A program made the position numbers and the translations under genes. The notes under the pieces were generated by a model. The model searched no databases and was not told where the DNA came from. It saw nothing but the letters and a program-made list of their open reading frames with translations. A stretch of DNA of 64,000 nt from positions 806,001 through 870,000 of the forward strand of contig VXAI01000021.1 in the NCBI GenBank assembly GCA_013399305.1. Direction: 5' to 3'. Source of the DNA: Rostratula benghalensis. Its lineage: Eukaryota; Chordata; Aves; Charadriiformes; Rostratulidae. Below, piece by piece: positions 35,901 to 46,524 of the stretch (position 1 is the first letter of the stretch; every line of letters begins with the position of its first letter).

Positions 35901-38900
35901 AGCCCACCTCAGCAGTGACGTCTCTGAGACCGCAAAGGATTTCTCAGGGACCTGGAGGGGGACCAGCCTTGGAGACCCAGGGTCTGGTTTCATCTCTCCC
36001 TAGCATTGGCAGGATGAACTCAGTGTGACTGAGCTGTCCAACAGGGAGGTGGTGAGCTAGGCCAGTGCTGGATTTCTAAGGGGGAAGGAAGGAATTCGGT
36101 GTAATTTGGTGCATGTAAAAATAAGGGATGGACTGTACTAGCGGGAGCTGTCCATGTGTTGACATAACAAAGCAGATGTGCTGCACCACTGTTGCAGCCT
36201 CATGCTACAAGGCCTCTTGTGAACTCTCACCTTCCAGGCAAGGAGGGGTCAAGGCAAGATGGAGCATTGTTTTTCAGACTCAAATGTAGCCAGCTAAAGT
36301 GCTATGGCCACAGCATTTGTGTTTCTTTGCTGCACAAGCAGAGCTTCTCTTGTTGTGAAGTGTCCCTTAGCAATCTTTGCTGGCCAAGGGTTCCAGGAGG
36401 TTGTTGTAGGGCTGTGCGTTGCCCACCTTCATGTAGACACATAGCACATGCTGCTGACTGTCTAGCTGGTTGTGGATGTCTCTGTGTAAATGTGGGTGTC
36501 AGGGTCTTTGAAAAAGGGGGACTTCTACAGGTTGCAAAACTGATTTTCTTTCTCCTTCGAGTGATTGAGCCTGTAAATCATGCTTTTAGGCCTAAAACTT
36601 GTTCTGATTTATTTATGAAACAACAGAAGTTTTTTTGCTGTGTTTTACCCAGTGTTGTCCTTTGGCAGGAGGCTGGAGTTCGGTGGGCACAGATAGCCTG
36701 CAGGGAGGTGTGGTGCTGCATGACTTTACTCATCACGGCTCTTCCATCATCCAGAAATGGCTGGGCCATGACCTTGTTATATGTTAATGACCCTCATTTC
36801 AGTTTGCAGTGATTTGTGGGCAGGCTTTGTGCCTGCTTGTAGCAGTACATGATGGATATTTCCATCACCCATCAGTTTCTGGGACTTGCATAGTTCCTTA
36901 ATAGTGGGTGAGATTTCTCCAGAAAAACCCTCATCCCCAAACAAGCCCAAATTTCTCAGATATTCAGCACAGAACCTTCTCTCTTTTTCCCTTCTCTCCC
37001 CATCCCCTTCAAACATACCTGTGGGTAGAGGTAGTGTTATTGGAGCAGCCTATTTGACTGCTATAATATTTTCCACTCAGATCCATTGACTTCTATTTAA
37101 TGTTTTTGTTGGATCAACACCTTTTGAGAGCAGTTAAAGCAGCTTGTATTTGAATACTTGGAGACAGTGTGTCACCCTGCTATCTTTTCTTGGTTTCACC
37201 TCTAGAAGGCAGTGATGATATGTCTATATACAGTCATTCAACTGAAATATATGTTTCTATGCTCCTCTCAGTGGGGGGTCCTTTACCTGTGAGCCTCTGT
37301 ACACCAACAAATGTGCCCTGAAGTAACGTAGCATGATCTTCGAGTGTGTTTACGGCAAATGTATAAGGGAGGTATGAATCACTACTTCTATTTCTAAGAG
37401 AGAAGAAATTTTGCTGCTTTGGTGACTGAAAAAAAGGAAGTTCTTTGTTCTAAATGTGGGTTGTTTTGATTTTTTTTTCCTCTTTACCTATGATGGTTTG
37501 GTAAAAAAATAAAAAGATGGAATTAAAAAGATCCTCTGTGTGGGATTCAGAGCCCTGAGACTTCCCACTAAACTCACTGCCCTGTTTTGAGCCCCCTAAG
37601 GTGGTATTGAACCTGCAGTTCCTTCCTCTAAGGGTCTCTTCATTTACTAGGAGTCTACCCTCCACTCCCCTGTACCTATATCCATCATCTGCTGGCTTAG
37701 GAGAGGGCAACCTAGGGGCACGCGGGACCTGACTGAGCAGTAGCAAACCAAGAGAAGGCATAAACATAGGACTCTTGATACAGCTTTTCTCATTAAGACC
37801 ATTTCTTTGTTTTTCCCCCCTCTGTTGAACCACTGGCTTTCATGAAACTTGAAGAATTTTAAAAGCAATCAACAGATATATAGGGTTACACCCTCTGCTG
37901 TATGGTAAGAAATCATTTTGTTTGCCCAGCAATAGAGTCCCTATAGGAAGAGAAAAATAGTCACAGGAACTGAGGTGAGAAAAAGAAAATAAAACCAGAT
38001 CCAGTGAGGTGGGAATTACCATTTCATGCTTCTGAACATTGCCATCTCTTGTTGAATATCATCATGAAGCTTGTGATGTTTATGGATTTTATTTGAGATT
38101 TGTGGTCTTTATTTGAGCTCCTGGAATCAAGAGGCTGAATGAGATTCTCAGCTTTCTATTTATTTTTATTTTTTTAAACTAGCATTTCCAGCTCTTTTGA
38201 TCCTGGAAGAAAACAACTTCGCTTGAAAATATGAAGCCTCGAGGGTCCAAATGAGAAAACAGATGAAAAATACTCCAAATACTTTTGGGTTGGTTAAGTC
38301 TTATTATTTTGAAGCCTATATCATTCTGTTCTAGGGCCACACACAACATTTTTGAAAGCTGAAAGCTGGCAGCACTCATGCTTTTTATCCAAAGGATTTT
38401 ACAAAGTGCGTGAATGTGAGAGGCTACCGTGAATGTGGGTGTGTGTGGATGATATTACAAGGGGTGTTTTGCAGGCCTGTGAATTCCTTGTGCATGGCAG
38501 CATGCAGTCCTTGCCTTGTAGAGTTCATGAACCAGTCCTGGTAGGAAGGGCATTTAAAGCGCTGTTTTTGCCTCTCCAGTTTTCAGTTACCTGTCTATAA
38601 GGAGGCAATAAGCAAATCACCCCTGAGTCCAAGGAGACAGGTAGGAAGGTAAATCCAGTTTGCCACAGTTATTTATGTGACCCACCAACAAAGCTGTGGG
38701 AGAAGTGGGGATGTACTTAGCATGATGATGGTGCCTCATTCTGTCCTGGGTCAGGGTGCGTGGATGAATGTTGCATGGGGCAGAGCAAGAATGAGAACAG
38801 CTCCTGCAAACGGAGAAAAACAGAGGCTACACAGCTCCAATTGCAGACACTCCTCCTCACCATGGTGGTTGCTGTTGTTGTTGTTTCTGCATTTAAAACA

Positions 38901-39590
38901 ATATGCAAGGAACCATCCAATATCCTAGGGCTTTTGTTTATCTAGATTTTTACGAGGAAAAAAAAAAAGTTAGAGGAGAAAAAGAAATAAGAGGGGAAAC
39001 ACAAGCATTCCTTCCAACCAAAAAGTCATGAGTTTTGATTCAGTTTAATTGCACAAGTGATATTTTTATAACCTCTGTGAAGTCTCCTTGCTTTCTTTGT
39101 GTGTGTCCATTGTTTATGTGAGAGTGGCCAGGTAGCCAAGGCAAAGTAACGTTGCGAGAAAAATTCCCTTGGCCTTGGAATATGCTACACTCTCTTTTTG
39201 GCTTCATAAACAAGCCTGTTTTCCTGGTTTCAGACCTCTGTTAGGTTCTTTTGTTGCCTCTTCCTCTAAACCAGGGTTACTCATATTCTGCCCAGCCCTG
39301 GGCCATGTTGGCAGCTTCATAGCATCCCTTAAATATGCACAAAATAGAACATCACAGGGACAGATCTCCAGTAAATAAAATCACTGCTACTCTCCCTGAT
39401 CCCCTTCTATTTGCAGGGGCAAAACATAGCCCATGTGGGCTCCTCCGCTGGCTGGTAGGGACAGCCCCTGCCTCTCTGTGTTTTTCCCCATTGCGTGCAC
39501 ATGGACTCCTAATAGTAAAAGCCAGGCTGCTTGGGAAACTGCAGGGTGGAGAGGAGGTGTGAGGTGGGTGAAAGCCAAATGCTGTGCTCT
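29950..39590. other. Long unique stretch, nearly repeat-free, no gene seen
   Basis: No gene recognised over ~9.6 kb. It holds a T run (33538-33552), a C-rich tract (33800-33852) and a CA run at about 35549-35560. The longest frame, 206 codons at 36192-36812, starts at TTG and resembles no known protein. A 129-codon frame at 32769-33158 also starts at TTG. Confidence 0.5.
33800..33852. repeat. C-rich low-complexity tract
   Basis: Almost uninterrupted C/A/T with repeated CCCC blocks (for example CCACCCCCCACC and CCACCTCCCCCC). The complementary strand has several G runs with short spacers, a composition compatible with G-quadruplex formation. Confidence 0.75.
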
Positions 39591-39597
39591 GTGGTGG

Positions 39598-39632
39598 CAT
39601 ATTCCTAAACCATTCTATGATTCTATGATATC
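39598..39632 (+). mobile_element. CR1 LINE 3' tail remnant
   Basis: 'tcctaaaccattctatgatt' followed by 'ctatgat' is the characteristic CR1 3' terminus with two copies of the ATTCTATG-type tail unit. Sequence upstream of about 39598 no longer resembles CR1, so this is either an extremely 5'-truncated insertion or the last recognisable part of a decayed one. Confidence 0.65.
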
Positions 39633-39639
39633 TTTCAGA

Positions 39640-42120
39640 GTAGCATAGATGTGGTGAAAAGGTGGGAGTTCAGCTTCTGCTCTATACATCCTAGGTGTGC
39701 ATTGCTTGCTCAGCTGAGCAAGAGATTACTCCTATACTAGCAAATAGTCTAGCTGTCAACGGCATGCTGTTGTCTCTTTGGAGATCTGCTTTCTCCTCTT
39801 TAAACTCAGTACTTTCCTAAGAGAGTTGTCTGTGCTTGAAGTCAGCATTTGGCGATCCAGAACTAGTCAGGCCTGAGCAATGCCACAGTGGGGTCCTAGA
39901 GAAGATACAGTGAGAAGCAAGGAAGTGAAGAAGCAGCAACAGGAGCTCAAGGGTAGACCTAGTGGAATAAGGTGGACAGAGGTCTTGAGTTGTCACCTAT
40001 TCTGAGCAGAGGAAATAAGTTTTGTTTGCTTTGGCTGGTCTTGATTGCTAGTGGTTTTCATGGTGTTTGCTAATAGCAAGAATGGTGCTGGCAATGGTTG
40101 TGAATTGGTTCTAGCTCTTTGGCATTGGTTTTTACCCTGACAGGGGTACAGGTGACTTTGTGGTGTGGCAGGTCAGTTGACTGGAGCTGCATTTAATCAT
40201 AGAACAGTGTTACTCTGGATGTGCCAGGGACTCCCATGGACCTGGTATGGGAGGGTCAGAGGAGCTGGAAGATGTTCATCCCTGCAGTTAGCATTTATCC
40301 TACAGATTGGCTGCTGCTAGCATGACAATGGAGATGCTTGTCAGTGATTGAGTGATAATGAAGTTCAGACAAGGTAGGCAAAATCTTATCCTTTGTAGAG
40401 AAGGTTCCTGTGGTTCACATGGTAGCAAGATATTTTCTGTACTCCTCCCCTCCCCCCCNNNNNNNNNNNNNNNCCCTTCTTTCCCCCCATCAGGAGGTGG
40501 GGAAGAGAACATGTACTTCTGGATTTCTCAGTTGTTATGTGTCTATGTCCCTTCTGCCCACCTGCTTAGGAACGTGGAAAATCCTGTGGCAGGACAAGTC
40601 CATGGTGCGCCTCTTCTGTGAAGAGCAGTGCTGCTCTCTAAGAAAGGGATGCCCAATTCATTGGTCAGTTATATGGTATCAGAAAAGAAGATCCCTCTTT
40701 AGCTTCAGCTGGCACTCAAAATACCCTGCAGTCTAATGCAACTGGTACATGCTGCTCATTCTTACGTGAGCATATGCACATGTGCTTCTCAGTCTGCTTG
40801 CACACTGGCCTCCCTGCAGTTATCACAGGTGATGGATAGACTTTATGTATCTCTCCTGTGCTCCTATCGATCTGGAGTGCTAATCTTTTGAGACTCATTT
40901 TATGCTATACCGACTCATCCAAAATCCTTAAGCAGTAATTTCCACTGGTTTGCAGGCCAGGTTTTAAAGATCATACCTGTTGCTTGAATGCTCTCCCAAA
41001 CTTGTGCCGTTAGCCCCTTGGGTACACTGCCTCTCTAGGGTGATAGAGTACAGCCTGGGCTCTTGGCATTAGGACCCATCTGCAGTATGATTACATCCCC
41101 TCTCTACTTCTCCATGCACCTTTGCCTTTGCAAGCTGCAAGGCTTTTGAAGGAGACTCCAAAAACTGGCCTTGATTTTGGTTGTTCAGTTACTAATAATA
41201 TGCCAGTACTATTTGCAGATGCTTGTTGCCTCATGCTTGTTGCTCTTGAGGTATTATTGCCTGATGCCCTGTTAAAAAAGACCTCACTCAGAGATCCATC
41301 ACCCCTTGTTTAGTCCCTTCCTCAAGTAATTGAGCACCATGGTCACTTTACTGTTGTGCTGCTTGCCCCTCATTGTTGCTGTAACCATTGTGCTGCTGAG
41401 AGATTTGGAGAGTCCAAAAGGAACAATGGACTGTTTCTATGCATGGGTCTGCATGGTTGCTTTGATAGCACTACAATGCACCAACTCCATAGGAAGCCTC
41501 TCTGCCCCTTCCATAGCTTGTGAGAAATTAAGTTGAAGTCTCAGCTGGTGAGTGATTAGCACTGGTCTCTTGCATTCTAACACTTGTGAGCTCTTCCCAC
41601 ATCTCCTGATGTCACTGTGTTTTTATGATGGGCTGTCATCCATACATTGCATGTTTGGAACAAGCGGTACTAACTCTCCTCTTGGGTGGTGGCTTGGATG
41701 ATGTGGAAATAAGTAGATGCTCTCCAAGTGTAATTTTGTCAGGGGGCTGCCTGAGGAATGACCCAAAGCTTTTAGCAAAAGCATGGGAAGCACAGGAAAG
41801 AGAGAAAGATGAAGAAGAGAGGAGAAAATAGATCGGTAAAGGTTCAAAAATTGCACTTGGCTTCCCGGGCTTGGATATGAGATGAGGGCATGTGTCAAGG
41901 AAGGCAAAGACTCACTCAGGAATATGTAAGAAGGAGGCTGTTCACCTGGGAGAGGGAGTGCTCACCTTGAGGAGCCCATGAATAGGAAGATTTGAGACAG
42001 GCCATGGTGGGAAGAGATGGAAAGATGGTATGAGTCAGGGGTGAGAAAAGCCAAATTCAGCACTACTTTTAAGCAAAGGAAACTCCGCTGACATCTTATA
42101 GCTTTAGGCAAGTACCAGCA
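39640..42120. other. Unique sequence containing the assembly gap, no gene seen
   Basis: No gene recognised. A small ATG frame at 41339-41536 (65 codons, hydrophobic N-terminus, CACCATGG start context) is noted in the findings but not called. Confidence 0.5.
40459..40473. other. Assembly gap (15 N) in a C-rich tract
   Basis: Fifteen unresolved bases sit between CTCCCCTCCCCCCCC-type sequence and CCCTTCTTTCCCCCC. The true length of the C-rich tract is unknown. Any open frame crossing it (40300-40736) is unreliable. Confidence 0.95.
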
Positions 42121-42128
42121 AAAACATC

Positions 42129-42219
42129 TGGGCTGGATCTTGAGCAGTATAAATCTGCTTGTGGGCCACTGGCTTCAGCGGTGCCACACTGATTTATGCA
42201 TGTGAAAAGTTTGGCCCTC
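42129..42219. mobile_element. Palindromic MITE-like DNA element of old amniote type
   Basis: The segment is an imperfect inverted repeat. The left arm, 'gggctggatcttgagcagta' then 'taaatctgcttgtgggccac', mirrors the right arm 'gtgccacactgatttatgca' then 'tgtgaaaagtttggccct', around a centre 'tggcttcagcg'. This matches the remembered layout of ancient amniote MITEs that carry 'ggatcctgagctggtgtaaatcagc … tgacttcaatgg … gatttacaccagct … ggccc'. It is non-coding. Target-site duplications are not visible. Confidence 0.65.
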
Positions 42220-42224
42220 TGCTT

Positions 42225-42585
42225 GCTTTCCTGCTTTCAGCCTTGCCTGCTTTTGGGGTCCCGGGGAGCTCTCCAGCTGAATTTGTGGGGGTCGATGCAG
42301 ACGGTTTCCTGGTAAATGAGAAAAACAGTGTCCTTCCATCCTGCTTCATCTGCCTGGGATTTCCAACCGAAAGGCACTGACTAATTCCATCTGGCAGGCT
42401 GACCACGCTTCAAAGACTGCAAATCCTGAGACTTTTAACTTACAAACAAAACCATGCATTTAAAAAAAAAAAAAAAGACAGAGAAGAAAAAAAAAAAAAG
42501 ACAGCTCTCCCTAGGGACCGTCTCTGTGAAATCCAAAACAAGGTCTCAGCGCCTGCCCTGGTGCTCCAGCTGACGCCAGTGTTTT
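42225..42585. other. Unique sequence ending in two A-rich runs
   Basis: No gene recognised. A runs of 15 (42462-42476) and 13 (42487-42499) are separated by GACAGAGAAG. I see no processed-gene body upstream, so they are taken as simple sequence. Confidence 0.5.
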
Positions 42586-42589
42586 TTCT

Positions 42590-42680
42590 GTCCCTTTTAA
42601 AACTGAGCTGGAGTGTTCCCGACTCCTCCGTTCGACACCTCCGGCTCCCTTATTCCCCTCGGTGAGTGGGGCCGGGGGGA
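42590..42680 (+). promoter_or_regulatory. CpG-rich patch with a splice donor; candidate alternative first exon
   Basis: CCCGACTCC, CCGTTCGACACC, TCCGGCTCCC and CCCCTCG are followed by GTGAGT at 42662-42667 and then GGGGCCGGGGGG. CpG density (six in about 60 bases) and the donor with a G-rich intron start are typical of a first exon, but no ATG frame or known product could be tied to it. The chance-occurrence alternative is strong. Confidence 0.2.
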
Positions 42681-42684
42681 GGAG

Positions 42685-44735
42685 GCTGGAAGGGAAAGGC
42701 CAGAGCAGAGGAGGAAAGAAATGCCTGGTATTGATCCACTAAGGCTGGCTAGACTGCAAGAAATTCCGGTTCGTGAAAAATGTTGCGGTTTAGAGCATTT
42801 GTTTTCGTTCCACGGTGGGATGAAACCAAGACTTTTTGGAAGGACGGGGGAAAGGGGAGGAGAAGAAGAAGAAAAATGACCCCTTTTTTTTTTGAGGGGG
42901 GGTGGTTGTTGTTGAGGAGGGACAGCCTCCCTGCAGTACAGATACCCACACCACAGGGCTGGGGAGTCAATCAGTTGTCTCCCAACAGCCACTTATGTGC
43001 AGCCGGTGCTCCTCTAGTAGAGTGGAGCAGGGGCTGGGATGAAGCCCCCATGAGAATGAAGGAAAATCTCATGCCTTCAGCTCATCAGACACTCCTGATG
43101 GAACAGAACCAAGAGGTGATCTTCAGGACAATGATCCACTCTGTGACACTCATGATGGAGTTTGGCAGCAAAACTCAGTGAGTGCCTGCCCTTTGCGACA
43201 GTTTGGCCCTTGCTGAGTTTCTGTCCACTCAGCTGGGCAAGTTTCCCCAGTATGGGTGTGAAGAGCCAGCTGCACAGCTTCTGGGAGGTGAAGAGGGTCT
43301 CCTGACTTCAGCAGCATGAAGTAGGAGGGCCCTAACCGAGAGCTGATACAAAGGAGACTTAGGACTGATTACCAAAAAGAAAAAAAAAAAAAGAAAAACA
43401 AGAGAGACACTTAAAGATGTTGCTCTTTCCTTTAAAGTTGTTGCTCTTTCCTTTCAAAATGAGTTTCTTGAAATGAGTCTCTTGGCGCTTCCCACAGCAT
43501 CCTGGTCCTGGATAATGGTAATTCCTTGCAGAGAAATGCAGGAGTAGGTGAAAACCAGAGCAGAGCTGGGACTGGAAGGCTTGAAGATGTCAAGTAGTAG
43601 GACACAGAGACAGCACACAGATCTTGTGCCTTCCAAGAGGCTCCTACAGCATGGTGAAGGGAGATCTGGGCTTATCTTTAGGTGAGCAAACAGTGACTTT
43701 GAACAAGGTAGTGGTGTTCTAGCCCTTTTGCATCTTTCCTGAAGTCAGAGAGCAAATTGGCCAGCAGAGCTGGGAAGAGCATTGGGCAGTACTGCCTTGG
43801 AAGCTGCCATGAAGGCTACAATCTGGAGGCACCCTCTTGCTGTGCCCGCATGCTGTCAGTCAGCTCCCAAACCCCAGGATGTGCACTTGCATGTGCCTCC
43901 CAGGCACAGCCTCAGAGAGCTCGCCCCACTGTTTGAAGAATTGATGTGGCATCCTGGTGCCTAATTTCCACCCTTTCTCCTATTCCCCCACCCCTTAAAA
44001 AACACCTCAAGCTGTATCACTGGTTGACAAGAAGGGGATGGCAAGTCATCCTGTGCTTACAGCTGGGGGCCATTGGGAGTTGCATTGTCTATTTTCCAGG
44101 AGGTAAAAAGCCTTTTCTGGACATCAGCAATCAAACTATGCAGGGGAAAAGAAAGAGAGGAGAGAAAAAATAGTGTCTGCTATGAGTCAGAGGACTCTGC
44201 TGGGGGGCTGTGGGATTACAGGGAGCAGGGGTGAAGGGAGGCACAAGACTGCAATAGGCAGACGTATGTACCACCAAGCCACAGGCATGAGGTCTTGGAG
44301 CTCCCAGACCCGGGAGCACAATAGGACCTTCATCAGCTCTTTCCAAGGCAGGGTTTGCAATAAAACCTGAAGTGGCTGGTATTTTGATTGTCAAAGGCCA
44401 TAGCTTCCAAGGTGAACACTTCAGAGTGGCCACAGAGGGTAGGGGCGAGGTTGCTAAGTGAAGCCTGCTAACAGAACAGGTTTATTCCTCCAAAAAGGAT
44501 TCCTTGACAATGGCTCTATCCAAAGCTTTTTCACTAGTTGTGACCCTGTCTTGTTGGTGGGCTCCCCCTTCCTGGCAGCAACTGCTTTCACCCAACACAG
44601 CTTTCAGGACCTTCACCAAACACCTGTTGCCCTTTTATTTAGGCTCTGTTATTGTGAGGCAAAAGTGTCTCAAACGTGCTGTGAGCCAGCACCTAAGAAT
44701 TTCTGAGCCTCCTCAGCTTGCCCTATAATAATGTT
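42685..44735. other. Unique sequence with small tandem repeats, no gene seen
   Basis: A purine-rich part at 42838-42876, an A-rich run at 43380-43398 and two small tandem duplications at 43413-43484 (separate entry). No gene recognised. Confidence 0.5.
43413..43484. repeat. Two adjacent small tandem duplications
   Basis: A 21-base unit (AAAGATGTTGCTC then TTTCCTTT) at 43413-43433 is repeated with one mismatch at 43434-43454. A 14-base unit (AAATGAGTTTCTTG) at 43457-43470 is repeated with one mismatch at 43471-43484. Both look like recent slippage events next to an A-rich tract. Confidence 0.9.
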
Positions 44736-44744
44736 GAGTGTCCC

Positions 44745-45242
44745 TTCTTATGGAGGAGGTCTTCCCTCTACAAGAGATGCTGGAGCGTGCCTGGAGGAGA
44801 CTTACCAAACTGGTGAGGGATCTAGAGAACAAGTCATATGAGAAGAGACTGAATGAACTGGCCATGTTTAATTTGGAGGAGGCTGAGGGGAGACCTCATT
44901 GCCTTCTACAACTACATGAAAGGAGGTTGTAGAGAAGTGGGTGTTGGCCTCTTCTCCCAAGTGAATAATGACAGAACCAGAGGAAATGGTATGAAGTTGT
45001 GGCAGGGGAGGTTTAGATCAGATATTAGGAAGAATTACTTTACTGAAAGAATGGTCAGACACCGGACCGGCCTGCCCAGGGAGGGGGTTAAGTCACCATC
45101 TCTGAAGGTATTTAAGAAATGTGTAGAAGTGGCACTCCAGGACATGCCCTAGTGGCCAAGATTGTAGGGTTTTTTTGTGTGTGTATGGTTGGACTCAATG
45201 GTCTCAGAGGTCGTTTCCAACCAAGAAGATTCCGTGATTCCT
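44745..45242 (+). mobile_element. CR1 LINE, 5'-truncated 3' end (about 0.5 kb)
   Basis: Clear CR1 order: 'gctgaggggagacctcattg', 'ccttctacaactacatgaaa', 'ggaggttgtagagaagtggg', 'tgttggcctcttctcccaag', 'gtggcaggggaggtttagat', 'cctgcccagggagggggtta', 'agtcaccatctctgaaggta', 'tggttggactcaatggtctc', 'gtttccaaccaagaagattc', 'cgtgattcc'. The 5' edge near 44745-44780 is diverged. It ends in a degraded CR1 tail. The copy is better preserved than the other CR1s upstream in the window but has no intact coding frame. Confidence 0.92.
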
Positions 45243-45654
45243 ACTGAATGACACCAATTACAGTTGACAGTGTTGGTGTAAGAAGGCTGGGAGCCAAGTC
45301 TTGACTGTCAGAGCAGCTCGTAGGCAGCTGCTCTTGAAGATCAGGGTTGTTTGGGCTGGGTGAGGTATGTGTAAAGCTTTCTGGTGTTGTCTGGTGGTAT
45401 CCAGAAGCACCTAGCATATTGTGGGCTTCCTAGGTTGTAGATAAATAATTCTCTTTGTTTCCTACTAGTAACAAGAAATGAATACCAAAGATAGGACTCA
45501 CCACCATGGTTGGGTATTTTACTAGGGTAACACTAGTGACATCTTCGTGTGCAGAATGGCACCAAAGTGGGCTCTTTCTCTTTTTTTTTGCATTGACTCT
45601 ATTAGTAGGTTTCCCATCGCTTCATCTCACTAGTGCTTCTGTTGCTGATGGGAC

Positions 45655-45948
45655 AAAGTCCTGCAAAGTAAAAATAAGGGCGGCTTCTACAGGTTTGTCA
45701 GCCAGAAAAGGAAGGTCAAAGAAAGCATACTTCCCCTGATGAGCAAGCCTGGCAAACTGGTAACAACAGATGAGGAGAAGGCTGAGGTACTCAACAACTT
45801 TTTTGCCTCAGTCTTCACTGGCAACCTCTCTCCCCGCACCACAGGACAGGGACTAAGGGAGCAAAGCCCTACCCACTGTAAGAGACCAGGAACCTGAGGA
45901 ACCTGAACATACATAAGTCTATGGGACCTGACAAGGTGTACCTCAGAG
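45655..45948 (+). mobile_element. CR1 LINE ORF2 remnant (linker to start of reverse transcriptase)
   Basis: From 45676 a forward frame of about 70 codons encodes recognisable CR1 ORF2 sequence: KGGFYRFVSQKRK, a spacer, then VTTDEEKAEVLNNFFASVFT, which lies between the endonuclease and reverse-transcriptase domains. After a frame change, HKSMGPD at 45912-45932 matches the conserved (H)KS-GPD start of the reverse-transcriptase domain. Identity to ORF2 stops near 45948, where the sequence jumps to the element's 3' region. This is a fossil coding remnant without function. Confidence 0.85.
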
Positions 45949-46522
45949 GCAGCAGGGCAAGGGAGCTGATTTCTTCCCCACTACTCTGGACAGGTGAGAC
46001 CCCACCTGGACAACTGTGTCCAGCTCTGGAGCCCTTAGTACAGGAAAGACATGGACCTGCTGGAGCAGGGTCACAAATATGATCAGAGGGATGGATCACC
46101 TCTCCTTTGAGGATAGGCTGAGAGAGTTGGGATTATTCAGCCTGGAGAAGAGAAGGCTCTGAGGAGACCTTATTGTGGCCATCAAGTACTTAAAAGAGAG
46201 TCTACAGGAAAGATCAGGTAAATTTTTAGCAGGGCCTGTTGCGATAAGACAAGGGCTAATAGCTTTAACTTTAAAAGAAGGTAGATTTGGACTGGATATG
46301 CGAAAGAAATATTTTGCACTGAGGGTGGTGAAACACAGGAAGAGGTTGCCCAGAGAGGTGGTGGATGCTCCATCCCTGGAAATATGTAAGGTCAGGTTGG
46401 ACGGGGCTCTGAGCAACCTGATCTACTTGAAAACGTCTCTGCTTATTGCAGGGAAGGTTGGACTAGATGACCTCTAAAAGTCCCTTCCAACCCAGACTAT
46501 TCTATGGTTTTATGATTCAAAT
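45948..46522 (+). mobile_element. CR1 LINE 3' region joined to the ORF2 remnant
   Basis: 'gcagggcaagggagctgatt', 'gaccccacctggacaactgt', 'gtccagctctggagccctta', 'gggatggatcacctctcctt', 'gaggataggctgagagagtt', 'attattcagcctggagaaga', 'gttgcccagagaggtggtgg', 'atgctccatccctggaaata', 'ggttggactagatgacctct', 'cccttccaacccagactatt', 'ctatggttttatgattc' follow the CR1 3' end in order. Together with the preceding ORF2 piece it forms one insertion lacking most of the reverse-transcriptase coding region. The body between 46200 and 46300 is diverged. Confidence 0.92.
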
Positions 46523-46524
46523 GC

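Noticed and set aside
36192..36812. 206-codon open frame, plus strand, the longest in the window
   Set aside because: It starts at TTG rather than ATG, has Cys-rich irregular composition, no domain or family resemblance and no splice context. It fits chance expectation for 64 kb in six frames.
42462..42499. Poly(A)-like runs suggesting a processed pseudogene
   Set aside because: No poly(A) signal at the right distance and no recognisable gene body or target duplication upstream.
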